From Mucidula mucida (taxonomy: Eukaryota; Basidiomycota; Agaricomycetes; Agaricales; Physalacriaceae), in assembly GCA_015501055.1 (NCBI GenBank), contig JADNYV010000081.1, forward strand, positions 62,001-126,000: DNA of 64,000 nt, given 5' to 3'. This document shows positions 9,844 to 20,915 of the stretch, piece after piece; the stretch's first letter is position 1, and the number at the start of each line of letters is the position of its first letter. The notes beneath the pieces were generated by a model, which did not search any database, was not told where the DNA came from, and worked only from the letters and a program-made list of their open reading frames with translations. The translations under genes were made by a program, and so were the position numbers.

Positions 9844-11436
9844 TCAGATGAAGCGGTGGCCGTTCCAGGCAAGGATGGAAATGAATAATCCGGCGTGCTT
9901 CATCTTTAGCAAACGCTCCCTGTCTTTACCACCCAACTTCAGCACTTTTTCAGGACGTGGAGCGTCAAACTTGATAGTGACACTCTTCAGCCCAAGGCCA
10001 TCGGCGGAATAACGCGATTCGAGCATATCCACGAAGCCCTCATCCACGAACCCAAGCTGCCATGAATTACAGGCTTCGGACTTCAACACTGCACTGGACA
10101 AACTATCTCTCCTAGACATGTGCTTCACTAGCTCTGTCATACACGATCCATCCGAGGTCTCGACACTGAAGTCCAAAGAGAGGTGACGTAGATTGGGTGT
10201 TGACAAAAGGAGTTCCTCAATGGCAACATCGCCACCATAGATTACACAATCCTCGAGGGTCAAGCTTGTGAGATCACAGGCGGACTTTTGGATGAATCGC
10301 TGAATCTGAGCGAGATTATCTAAGGGCGGAGCGAACCTGTCGAAGCCGAAGTTAACGAAGGCGAGTTCGGACAACGATGGCAGGAGGAGGATAGCGAGCA
10401 ATCCAGCGTCCGATGTCTCGAGGGAAGTGAGAGAGGAGTGTGTAACACGGGGGAAGGTGTTCCAGATGTCCATGATGTACCAGTGCGGAGGAGTCGTGGT
10501 AAGGGATCGCAAATTCGTGCACGACCGCACAATTTCGAGAGCTCTCGATGGCGATTCAGACGAGCGGTACGAGTTTCTGTCTACACATTCACGTAGAGCG
10601 CCGTAAGGAAGCGAAATACTGCCGAACGGAATGCAGTCTAATTCCAGTTTCTCGAGGGAGAAGCAGTGAGAAAAACCGGAAATATGTATGTCGGCGGGCA
10701 CAGTAGAACAAACACCGAGTGTGAGTTCCCGTAAGCGCGGGGCAGGTGATGACATGGAGGACAATAGTGGAAGAACGTCTAACGGAAGGTTACTGAAAAC
10801 AACAGACTGCCACCTGGGAAACACCTCAACCAGGGCCTCAATAATCCGTGACGTCAGTTCCGAATGCTCTTTCGGCCCTTCGAGTTCGAAGGAGACGTCT
10901 TGGCCTAACCTCGTAAGGACGAAGTTGAGCAGAGCTAGAGGATCGCGGAGCGTCACGGCGTTGTCGACCTTGAGATAGAGGGTGCGTTTCCAAAGGGCTG
11001 GGTATGAATGTGCAACCGAGCGCCATTTGCGAGAGACATGGCCAATTCTAAAGGGTTCGGCGTTCCGATCCTCCTCAAAGAGACTATTATAGGTGTCCAG
11101 CGGGGCGAAATAGCTGAAAATTTCTTGAAGGGTTTCTGTAGGAAAGCCGCGCATGACGGACAGGGCGGGTTTGGGGAGATCGTGCAACCTCTGCATGGCA
11201 GCCCTTTGCTCAGAACGCTGCTCGAGCTGGAGTCGTACGCGGTCCATAGCAGCATCGACTTCGCTGAGGGGCGAGAGAAATGAGTACTGCCATTGGCGAA
11301 GCAGTGTCTCCTCGTCGGTAGACAGTGGCTCATTGGTCTCATTCAAGCGGTAGACGGTGGGAAGCATTTCGGATTGCTGCTCGGACATGATGTAAGGAGG
11401 ACACAGGGCTGAGAGATCAGCAGATGGCGAGTTCAT
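9844..11436 (-). CDS. F-box protein, 530 aa, single exon
   Basis: An intact 530-residue intronless gene. ATG 11436 is the first Met in frame ('MNSPSADLS'). Residues about 50-85 look like a coiled coil typical of basidiomycete F-box proteins ('VDAAMDRVRLQLEQRSEQRAA'). The F-box follows with 'LPTETLQEIFSYF'-like sequence, 'GHVSRKWRSVAHSYPALW', and then leucine-rich-repeat-like segments ('LRELTLG', 'LEKLELD', 'LTSLTLEDC', 'LRHLSLDF'). Such proteins are substrate adaptors of SCF ubiquitin ligases; the target is unknown. The family is strongly expanded in Agaricomycetes. Unlike many neighbours, the frame is clean over 1.6 kb. Confidence 0.88.
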   Translation of the reverse strand: MNSPSADLSALCPPYIMSEQQSEMLPTVYRLNETNEPLSTDEETLLRQWQYSFLSPLSEVDAAMDRVRLQLEQRSEQRAAMQRLHDLPKPALSVMRGFPTETLQEIFSYFAPLDTYNSLFEEDRNAEPFRIGHVSRKWRSVAHSYPALWKRTLYLKVDNAVTLRDPLALLNFVLTRLGQDVSFELEGPKEHSELTSRIIEALVEVFPRWQSVVFSNLPLDVLPLLSSMSSPAPRLRELTLGVCSTVPADIHISGFSHCFSLEKLELDCIPFGSISLPYGALRECVDRNSYRSSESPSRALEIVRSCTNLRSLTTTPPHWYIMDIWNTFPRVTHSSLTSLETSDAGLLAILLLPSLSELAFVNFGFDRFAPPLDNLAQIQRFIQKSACDLTSLTLEDCVIYGGDVAIEELLLSTPNLRHLSLDFSVETSDGSCMTELVKHMSRRDSLSSAVLKSEACNSWQLGFVDEGFVDMLESRYSADGLGLKSVTIKFDAPRPEKVLKLGGKDRERLLKMKHAGLFISILAWNGHRFI

Positions 11437-11795
11437 GGCTGAGAGTATGTTCAATAAGGCGGGGTGAAGTTCAAGGCAATGCTCACTTGGAGTCCGGGAG
11501 AGGTTCTGGCGACCGTGATAGAGGGCGAGAAGGACCCTAAAACTATTACTAAGAAACGCGACACGTCACAGTTTCTGACTGTGACAATGTCACTCTCTAG
11601 CGACGCTGGAACACCACATTCACTAGCGGGATCCGAACACCATTACATACAGAGAGCTAGCACTCTATAGCGATGACTTCAGACCTAACCACCAGGTGCT
11701 GCATCTATCGCACCGAAGGATCAGTGTTCATCACTCGTAGATGCGGTATGCATTCAGAATGTACATAATCATGTGCAAATAAACTTGTCCGACGT

Positions 11796-13279
11796 TCATA
11801 CCTTCGTGGTCTCTTTTAACCAAGCTAACCAATCAGACCGATAGTTATACAATCCACGCAGATTTCTAAATGCCGAGATATCCAGGGCGACAGCGTTCAG
11901 ATTCCTAGGGAAGGGAATGTCCTGCGAAACGATCAACGTGCGAATGGTTTTCGGTACGTGAAGGCTCTTCTGGAAAACGGCGTCGCCGACCAAATCACAA
12001 TGGAAGAAAGGACGAGCATCAGCAAGTGACATCACGTTCGCGTCTCGAACGGAATGCGAATATTCTGACGCTCCGACACGTTCCTGGGATTCAATGTGCA
12101 AGACTAAGCAGTGGGAATCTAAGATCGGAGTCAGATACTGCTCGGAGCACACAACAGATTTGTAGGTTTGACACATACCTATACGTTCCGGGTTTTCGGG
12201 GACATTGAGCGCACTGAATGCGGCCATGCCAAATATCTCTCCAAACTGTTGCCTCCACAGATTACCCGCAATCCATTTCATATTGTCTTTCGCCAGCGTA
12301 CTACCAATGCAGGATAAAAATCCATCCACTGGTACCTCTCGGTTCGATTTCAAGGACTCTTTCAGCAGCTTCGTCCAATCGCACTCTGCGTTCGGCCATA
12401 CTTCGGCTCTCCAGCGGGAAATCTGAAGACATTCAATCATCTCGTACACCATATCCAGACCTGGAGGCATCCCACTATCCACAAGCCATATCCTTGCGCA
12501 CCCAGGCTGAGGCTGTTCGATACCGTCCTTGCCAGACGAGCGTACGTCGACCTCAGAAACGACTTCAGCTCGGTCAAGTCGTCGCCTAAACACGGGTGCG
12601 TTCCCTCGACCACGAACCTCTTCTACACTCAAGTGAATTACGAGTATTTGCCTATGACGTTACCCGAACGGTGACAGGCGGTGGGCAGACTCACGCGATA
12701 GGTCCCGTTCTGTACCGATGTTCAACGCCCATGAGGACGCCAAGTAACGAAGGCGGCGGCTCCGCTTGACCCACTGAACAAAGTCCTCATGGCGCTTCCC
12801 TACGTCCAGAGCACGCGCGATGGTTAGATTTTTCTGGGACGTTGCGCAACGAGTTTTGTGGAGGCTCCAGTTGGCCCTCTGACATTCAGCGTTCTATAAA
12901 CCATCTCAATTTTATAGCTCCGACACATATATGTACTTGGCGAACTTACGCAATACCTGGCCAGCTGGCAGCGAGAGCAGGTCTGCAACTTTGCTCCGTC
13001 CGGCAGACATTTGGCGCATTTCGGTGTATCACCGTGGATGATATTGAGGTGTTTGTCACAGGCGTCGCACGTATTGGCGCTGGGTACGTGGGGCATAGGG
13101 ATAAGCGACTGGTCGACGTGAGAGCAGTAAAGCAAAGTGACCGCTGACTCAAGAGTCATGGGTTCAATCATAGCCGGAGTAGGTTTCTTGCCTGCCTTCG
13201 AGCCAAGTTTGGTTACGTGCTTGACAGGAATAGTCGTGGGCGATCGAATTGGCGCTAGAAAGACTCTGAATGATGGCAA
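11796..13279 (-). CDS. MYND zinc-finger protein, three exons, start uncertain
   Basis: Exons 13279-12950, 12893-12695 and 12622-11796 join in phase (introns of 56 and 72 bp). The first exon holds 'TTIPVKHVTKLGSKAGKKPT', then CDAC, a CAKC pair and 'CSRCQLARYC'; the first intron splits the finger, which continues 'NAECQRANWSLHKTRC', completing the Cys/His ligands. The rest is helical with no motif I recognise. No in-frame ATG is seen before 13279 (upstream stop close by); the first in-frame ATG is 13171, inside conserved-looking sequence, so the true start is probably in an upstream exon not identified. A paralogue in style, not in sequence, of the gene at 4204-6043. Confidence 0.75.
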
Positions 13280-14211
13280 CGAGTTATAATACTAGACCGA
13301 GGATTAAAAGCTGTCTGTTTAACGAGTGTCTTTCTCCACAGAAGAATGATTCTGTAGCGTGATTCCCTCTATTTCGAGGTCGTGTTATTCGTGTGTTGAT
13401 CCGGAGAGGAGATGCCTCCTCGTTTATCCCGAGGCCTAGAAGAGTGCTGGAACAACGGCATAGCACTATGCCCTTAGGCCCGCTTGTCAATGGTCTAAAA
13501 GCCGGAGCGCCATGACAGTGCGCCAGAAGGAAACTCCCACGCGAGCATTGCTGATGACAGATCAGTGATCGACTGTTCTTCCCTGGTTCTTCCCCCTTTC
13601 TGCCGCCTTGAGTACCTATCGAATCTGCCTGCTTCATTCATAGCCGCGAACGTTGGACTCATTGTCGGCGCTTCCTTCTTCCCTGCGAGCTTACTCGACG
13701 GCTTTCACACCAAGGACACGTTAGGCCGGCGATTCTGCGTTGAACATGTCAAGAAGCCCTGTCTTCAATGTCCTTTCAGCAATACGAAGTCTGTGAATGC
13801 CTCTATAGAAGCAGAGCCTGCCTAAGTGCGCCTTCGTATTGACCCACGTTCATTGAGCTTCGGCTTCGTCGTCTACTTGTCCCAGCCCAAGCGGAGTGTA
13901 AAGGTTGGGCGGGTCACGTCAAAGGGTACGTCAAGCCGTTCTGTGCGTCAAGTACATTCATATCCTCAAACACCGACGTCCAGAACTGAATGCGCTCGTG
14001 CCTGCCTCGCACAGGTTCCTCAAACACGATGTACGGACTGCATGTGGAGGGGTGATTCTCCTACATCCACGGCAGTGGGTTGGAACAGGCACCAGCTACG
14101 AAGCATTCGTCCTGCCTCGCTCGCTCATCATCACTTTGGGGCAATGCGTATTCCAGGCCGATTTCACTGTATAAAGGCTGGCCGCCATGAAGGGAGGGAA
14201 ATCAACGCACT
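13280..14211. other. intergenic between MYND gene and small secreted protein
   Basis: About 930 bp. It may contain the missing first exon of the MYND gene (minus strand) and the promoter of the secreted protein gene (TATAAAG at 14170-14176). No other supported feature. Confidence 0.4.
14170..14176 (+). promoter_or_regulatory. TATA box of the small secreted protein gene
   Basis: TATAAAG, 36 bp upstream of the ATG at 14212. Confidence 0.55.
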
Positions 14212-14624
14212 ATGATGATGTTCGCTACTCTCATCCAACTGGGGTTCCTTGCTATCCTTGGTTCAGCGGCACCTTCGCCAGCTCCTAGAGGCGTCTCGTG
14301 CGCTCTCTGTCCCCAAGCCGATTTGGCTGGAGAACCCATTGTCGCTAGTAGCGGCGGCACACAAGGCGTTCCCAGATTCTGCGGGTCAGTTCTCTCTTGT
14401 ATGCATGTCAGTGTGTTTATGCCGTTTTCAGGTTCCAAGCAAACGCCACAGAAAACGCTGCTCCTACTACGATCTGCTTCTATGGAGTACGTTGCGACGA
14501 TATCCTTCATACTCATATTTGATCTGACGATTATCCACAGCCCGGTGGCGGCCTGAGCTATGCCTCGACCGAGCTGTGCCCTCCGACAACGGAGCTATAT
14601 TCGCCCTGTCCTGTCGTACCGTAG
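14212..14624 (+). CDS. small secreted cysteine-containing protein, about 103 aa
   Basis: Three exons, 14212-14384, 14432-14486 and 14541-14624, join in phase (introns of 47 and 54 bp). The protein starts with a clear signal peptide ('MFATLIQLGFLAILGSAAP') followed by 'SPAPRGVSCALCP', and has six cysteines in the mature part (SCALC, RFCG, TICFYG, LCPP, PCPVV) and a Pro/Thr-rich tail. Short, secreted and Cys-rich, it is effector-like in form, but I do not recognise a named family and saprotrophs have many such genes. Promoter TATA is at good spacing. It sits between two minus-strand genes. Confidence 0.7.
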
Positions 14625-14751
14625 ACCCTCTCGAACTTCTGTACAGGATTGTCACATGGCTAGAGAAAGGAATTGAATTCAAAAACGTTTTCAAACTACT
14701 ACTTTGTACATGTCCAAAAAATCATTCCGCTCAGCTTCGCGTCGTCGCCAC

Positions 14752-15713
14752 TCATTCACTCATCTTTATCAACATCGCGGCACAGACAGCGCAGTGCGTT
14801 GCGTACCCCTGGAAACATTCGAGTGACATATGCCTCTCACAGCCCGTACATTCCTTCGAGGGACTGTTTGGATTGTAGTTGAGAATATCCAAAGGGAGGA
14901 AAGCATTCGATTGAAAGGAGCACCTCCCAGAGAGCGGCTGACCGCCTTTGAATAAGCTAATGTAGCGCTGACTCTGGCCGGAAAGCGCCGCAGTTACGAA
15001 GCCACGGCGTACGAAAGCGTGATATAGCTTCGCGATGAGCACCACATCCTTCGCGGCGTACTCTAGGTACTGCGGCGGTAGAGGGCGTCTAAGCCACAGA
15101 CTGTGATTAACTTTGCGGGACATGTCAGGAGACGAGCGGTTAAGCTAACGGTAGATGCTCACAATCTACTTTTCCTCCGTCTGGCTCCGAGCTAGCGCCA
15201 TAGATTCGCACGCACATGCCCAATCCCGCGAGCATGCGTAGTTTGGCGTAGTTGACGCCGCGCGCGCTGGCATTGGATTGACGAAACGTATTTTGATATC
15301 CGAGATAGCGCGCTACTTTCCTTTGGTTTTCGGCTGCAGAGACACTTCGGAAAGACGCCTCTGCGAGCTGCAGATCAAGGACGTTCTGTAGTTCTACACC
15401 GTGCTCGTGGAAGAGCGCTGCGTAGTCCATGCGCCCGTCGAACATGATCTTGGTGTATGAGGAGGAGGATAGTAGGGCAAAGACTGGCGCGAGCGCATCG
15501 TTGCTGAGGGCGATGATATCGAAGAGGTAGGAAACGCCACTCGAGTGAGGTGTACTGGGAAGCGCTAGGATGCTGAGGAGCGCCAGACGGCCACCTTGGC
15601 GGCCTAGATCGAGGCCCTCGCAGTCGATGACGAGTGGGTAGCAGTATGAACGAAGCAAGTGCGGATTCGACGAGCGCAGGCGTGTCGCAGAGTGAGAAGG
15701 ACGTGGAAGTCAT
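14752..15713 (-). CDS. DEDDy 3'-5' exonuclease-domain protein with C-terminal zinc-ribbon-like segment
   Basis: A DnaQ-like 3'-5' exonuclease (PF01612 type, as in WRN/EXD1 proteins). Motif I is 'VIDCEGLDLG' (D-x-E), motif II 'FDGRMDYAALFHE' with the conserved Asp, motif III 'YLEYAAKDV' (Tyr-x3-Asp). Exons are 15713-15163 and 15110-14752; the intron joins 'GGKVDF' to 'NHSLWLRRPLPP' in phase. After the nuclease domain a Cys-rich end 'CTGCERHMSLECF..HCAVC' could bind zinc. The frame changes near 15653-15660 between 'VESALAS' and 'RSYCYPLVIDC' (net +1 or -2), so the first residues depend on a correction or a different start. Confidence 0.8.
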
Positions 15714-17539
15714 TGGAGCTGCTAGTCGAACAGAAAGAAGAGAGCTCAGAGCGCAGCTATAAGGCAAAAGGAGGCGCCTATTTCGGTTTTCGTTGCGCGA
15801 GTTTAAATGAACAGCGAGTCTGTTCCACCCAATCGGCCGTGTCGGTGGCCAGCCATAACAAGATGTCGCCACCTGGACAAAAGAGAGTTTCATAGCTACG
15901 ATAGACTCTAAAGGCGCTACCCTAAAAGCTGGTATCGGTCACCTGTCTTTGCAGGTGACACGAGCTGACGCTAATGCGTATAGAGCGTGTTTGCGAAAGA
16001 AATCCTACAGGACGCGTTCCATAACGTGCGCGGAGCGCCTCTGGGAATTGTTCAAGTTTCCAACGTTGTGGTCTCTGCGCCACGATCGAGCCTTCAGTTA
16101 TGACCGTCGACGAACAGCTGTAGTCGATGAAACGTGAGTGGAAATTCGCTTTATTGTTCAACCACGATTGTTTGAACGAATCAGATTCGACCCAAAGACT
16201 AATCTACTGAACCGATATGGTACCGCGAGGACCATTGTGATCGATAAGTACCTCGTCCGACCACCGCGTTTCCCATCCCATATCCGAATACCGCTGTGTC
16301 CCACTCCAAAGTCATGGACGAGAGCAGGTTCCTATGCACGTCTTCTGCCGTGGACGGATGAAGAGATATCCACACCGCGGTTAAGAAGGATCAGGACGGA
16401 AGGAAGAATATCGGCGGAACTGTCAAACAAGATTGTACCCCAAAGGCTTCGCCTACAGCAAGGAAGAATCTCTCAGTGAGATTGCACTCATGGATCTAGC
16501 GCCCATCGTGAGGTTCACACTGATGATAACTTCGACTTGAAAAAACTTACACAGAGAGGACAAGAACTGGCAGGTCTCTGAAAACATGGTAAGACCTTTG
16601 TGGACATCCAATGATATATAACGAGCGTCATGTTAAAACGTCAATGGACAGCGGTGGCAATAGCAACTGAATGGATTTCGTCGTTGTTCTCACCAACAGT
16701 AGTGCATTCGGTTCCTTGGTTCCTGAGGATGAACTCCCTTGAGTCTCTTCGTTCTTCTCTCTTTGACATCTATTCAGGATGCCGTTCTTCGGTATAGTGG
16801 TTTTTAATCAACAGTGAAGGAGTTTGGCTAGGAATCCTTCTCCTGAAGCGCTCGCCAAGGACGAGGCGCTGCAAGAGCGTCAGCTGAGTAAGGAATAACC
16901 AAGAGAATAATATCGCGGGCGCCATTATTCTGGGCAAAGTACTTACCGACAATCGTGTCCGTTCATTGACGCCTCGGATCCGAAAGTACACACAGAAATA
17001 TGAGGTACAAGAATACATGGATGCGATCCCCGGCGCCAAGCATAAATGTCTCTCCGGCGAGGTACAGCTACATTCCCGTAACAGCTTGGTAGCATGTGGC
17101 GAGGGTATTCGAGACATTGCATGTATACACGGAGAGCGGGAGTCGACATCGAATTGCGGTCAGGGTGGGGAACCTAGGCACCGCTGCCGAGTCAAGGCAC
17201 GCGGAGTTTGAACTTGTGGACAGGTCGTTGGATGAACGACTGCCTGCTTCTGCTTCTTCCCATGTCGAACATTTGCTGCAGCTACACGTCCATCGCCTCG
17301 AAAACTAAGCCTCAAATAGCGATATCACTATCCAGTACGTAGACGAAATTTACAGTCTCAACGTATCAAAACTTCACCTCATCAGCCCGATTACGACCTT
17401 TTTCCCATTCGCGGATATCGTCCGCTTTACGTTGAGTTGTTCTCTTGTTTAATGGCCTCAAACACCTCCACGCTGTCATGCTATCCGTTTATGGTCCTCC
17501 CACGCCGCGTCTTCGCGATCCTCGGCGCGTCTTGTGCAG
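15714..17539. other. long stretch without a supported gene
   Basis: About 1.8 kb upstream of the laccase. The longest open frame (16770-17117, minus) contains a possible hydrophobic segment 'PAILFSWLFLTQLTLL' but nothing else supports it. From about 17215 the sequence matches 28465 onward, the promoter side of the laccase duplication. Confidence 0.4.
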
Positions 17540-17547
17540 TATAAAAC
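17540..17547 (+). promoter_or_regulatory. TATA box of laccase copy A
   Basis: TATAAAAC, about 79 bp upstream of ATG 17619. The same box is kept at 28733-28739 before the decayed copy B. Confidence 0.6.
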
Positions 17548-17618
17548 ACTGCCGATGAAGACCATGATCCTCAACTTGTTCTCTACAAGTTTCTTCATCC
17601 ATACACATTCCTTACACG

Positions 17619-20215
17619 ATGATCCAACTCAAACACTCTCTCCTATCTTTGGTCCTCCTCGCTGTATCGAGCGTCGCTCAGAGTGTGATAGGCCCGGTCG
17701 GCGACATGGTCATCACTGACCAGACCGTCGCTCCCGATGGATTCAGTCGTCTTGGTGCTGTGGCGAATGGTATTGCAGCTGGACTTCTTATTCGAGGAAA
17801 CAAGGTGACGCCTTCTGGACATTACGCGGAGAGTATGGACTCATTTGGTTCTTCTTAGGGCGACCATTTCCAGCTCAACGTCGTTAACCAGCTGTCGGAC
17901 AATACGATCTTACAGAGCACTTCCATCGTCAGTATAAACCATCATCACTGCAAACTGCCTCTCATTGAGTTTTGCTCCATTAGCACTGGCACGGTCTTTT
18001 CCAGGCCGGCACTGGCTGGGCAGACGGTCCCGCCTTCATCAATCAATGTCCCATCGCCAAGGGAAACTCATTCCTGTACGACTTTACCGCCGTTGGACAG
18101 GCCGGAACTTTCTGGTGGCACTCTCATCTTTGTAAGTACCTGTTTTACTGTGAATTCATCGGGCATCCTTCATTGATGTCGATTAGCAACTCAATACTGC
18201 GATGGGCTTCGCGGTCCAATGGTCATATACGATCCAGAAGATCCTCATGCCGACCTGTACGATGTGGATGACAGTGAGCGATATTGCCTCTCGATCGTGC
18301 GCGTTTACTAATGTATGTGAATGAAGCAAATACTATCCTGACTCTTGCCGATTGGTATCATGATCCCGCCAAGACGCTCGGTTTCCCGTAAGCTGAGGAT
18401 TGATTGCTGCTTGTAGCGGCGATGCTTATCCGTCGTGACTAGGACACCCGCGTCGACCCTCTTCAACGGTCTGGGACGGCACGTTATGCTTCATACCGCT
18501 ATGAGGCTGCGCTAACGGCCTGCATAGGTGGAACGCAGATCCTACCGCCGATCTCTTCGTTCTCACGGTGGATAAAGGCAAAAGGCTCGTTTCCTTCTGC
18601 ATACCGCAGTTTGAAATGGCTAACATGTTTCGACAGATATCGTATACGCCTGATCAACATGGCGTGTGACCCGGACTTTACGTTCAGTATCGAAGGACAC
18701 GAAATGTATGGACCACTTCTTCTCAACGTGTTCTGTTAGGCTCACATGCAACAGGACAATCATTGAAGTTGATGGCGTCAACCACGAACCGTTGACGGTC
18801 GATCAAATTCAAATCTTTGCCGGTAATCATCGCGTCCATTCTTGGTTACGAATTCATACTTACGCCTTTTCTGTAGGCCAGCGCTACTCGTTTGTGGTAA
18901 GTTTTCACTCGAGACCTCCGGCCCCCTTTGACCTATTTTCCAATCTAGCTGAATGCCAATCAAGACGAAGATAACTACTGTAAGTTTACCTCGTAGTGTT
19001 TCTGGGACTGTGCAACTGATACTCCTTAGGGATTCGCGCCAGTCCCAGTATCGGTGACGGTGGATTTGACGACGGAATCAACTCTGCTATCCTTCGTTAT
19101 ACAAACGCAGATGTAGCTGAACCGATCACTCGGAGTGACACCAGTACTGCACCTCTCCTGGAACAAAACCTCGTTGTGAGTATGACAAACTTTCGGTATC
19201 GAAATTCTCTGACATACTGTATGATGGCAGCCTCTTGAGAATCCCGGAGCAGTAAGTCGCGAAGCTTGGGAGCCGTAGGAAACAATTGACGCGCCCTTCA
19301 GCCCGGAAATCCAGTGGTCGGTGGTGTCGATGTTGCTATCAACCTGGCGTTTGCCTTCGTACGCCATCGTCTCTTGACGCCTACGAATCATACTCAGACA
19401 TAGTTCATAGACGTCTGCTGGGACCTTCACAGTCAACGGCGCACAATTCACCCCTCCGCCCGTTCCCGTCCTTCTGCAAATTCTCAGCGGAGCTTCGACG
19501 GCTGACGATCTACTTCCGGAAGGATCTGTATTCCCTCTTCCATTGGATTCGACTATTGAGATTTCGATGCCGGGTGGTATTGTTGGTGGAGGGGTGCGTA
19601 TTCGTTTACCATTGAGACGAAGAGGTCGCTGACGTGTGTTTTCGTTTGTAGCATCCGTTCCATCTGCATGGGGTAAGTCCGGCGAACGTTCCGCAGAAGT
19701 TGGGATGCTAACGGTTATTGATAGCATACTTTCGATGTCGTGCGTAGTGCTGGAAGCTCGGTGTACAACTACGATAACCCGGTAAGTTTGAATTCAACAC
19801 GCAGTCCTGGAGAACTAAAATTACCTCTGTAGCCGCGTCGCGATGTCGTGAACATCGGGACTACGGGAGACAACGTTACCATTCGCTTTACCACCGATAA
19901 CGCTGGGCCGTGGTTCTTGCACTGGTGGGTCGGAGAGCCTTGGTGTATTCCCTAGACTAACTGTTACCGTAGTCATATTGATTGGCATCTCGAAGCGTAA
20001 GTCCTTGACCATCTTCTCTGTCCAGGTTACTGAATATCCTTCTTAGTGGCCTGGCAGTTATCTTCGCTGAAGGCGTTGACTCCTGGACAACCGCTATCGA
20101 CCCTACTGGTGAGACGTTGTTCGCCATCCATTACACATTTATTTCTGACAATTCTGTAGACCAATGGGACCAACTGTGCCCAATCTACGATGCGCTACCC
20201 GAAGCGGATTTGTAA
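17619..20215 (+). CDS. laccase (multicopper oxidase), copy A, many short introns
   Basis: A secreted fungal laccase: one-electron oxidation of phenols with reduction of O2 to water. Signal peptide '[15 protein letters not shown]', then '[22 protein letters not shown]'-type N-terminus. All four copper-binding blocks are present in the right exons: 'HWHG', 'FWWHSHL', 'HPFHLHGHTF' and '[11 protein letters not shown]' (type-1 axial position followed by Leu). About a dozen introns of 45-65 bp explain the exons, ending '[12 protein letters not shown]' with stop 20213-20215. Two oddities: the exon ending 'FNGLGRH' (near 18481) has a GT donor but in a phase that does not fit the next exon, and the donor after 'VDKGKR' (near 18577) reads AAAAG|GCTCGT, not GT. 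So it may be functional with sequence errors, or recently damaged. Full family length, about 515 residues. Confidence 0.88.
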
Positions 20216-20915
20216 AACATTGAATAGTCCCTCTCTTCGTACAAACCCTTTCTTTGAATTACTTTCATTCTTTTTCAGACTCGATGGGACTGTTGTATCT
20301 ATTCGCCGTGTGCTGTACATAGAAATTTAACTTAAATCTCGTAGACTAGAAGTGCCAAGACTTTCGAACGTGATGTGCTTGTGCATGTCTTCGATATCAG
20401 GTTGATGGCGTTGTGTGGCGCATCTCTGAATCGCTCTTCAAATCGTGCGGTCTTGCGATGCTTTATCACGACTCCTACTCAATTTGAGACCATGGGCACC
20501 CCGGGAATCCTTCTTCACGTGTTACATACTTCGCTTTGACCTGCGTTTCGACGCTGGACTGCTGGATAGTTATCCTCCGTAACCCTAAGCCCCGTTGTCC
20601 AGCGCGAGTTCGTCTTCATTCACGTAGGTTGAGCCATCTATGCTCCGTGCGGAACGTTCTTACATTTTGTCAAGCGTGGCCTGGTTAACCAAAGCAGATT
20701 TTCCTGTCGCGCATTAAATGTGATTCTTAGCACCGAGTCTCCCAGAGTTTATACCATTGTCATTTCTTCTGTGCCCGGCTACTTACACAAGGTCACGTAG
20801 ACAAGAAAGGCGCCGGTGGTGAGTTCAAAACACGAAACACAGATCACAAACACACAATGAGATTATGAGAAGTACATTATTCAAAACTATTCCGAGTCGC
20901 TACATACATACTGGA
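20216..20915. other. intergenic between convergent laccase A and FunK1 A
   Basis: About 700 bp, no gene seen. Parts match 29856-30264, the corresponding spacer of the duplicated block, with a shorter length there. Confidence 0.5.

Noticed and set aside
16770..17149. Minus-strand frames with a hydrophobic stretch upstream of laccase A
   Set aside because: Isolated hydrophobic segment without conserved context, start or splice support.
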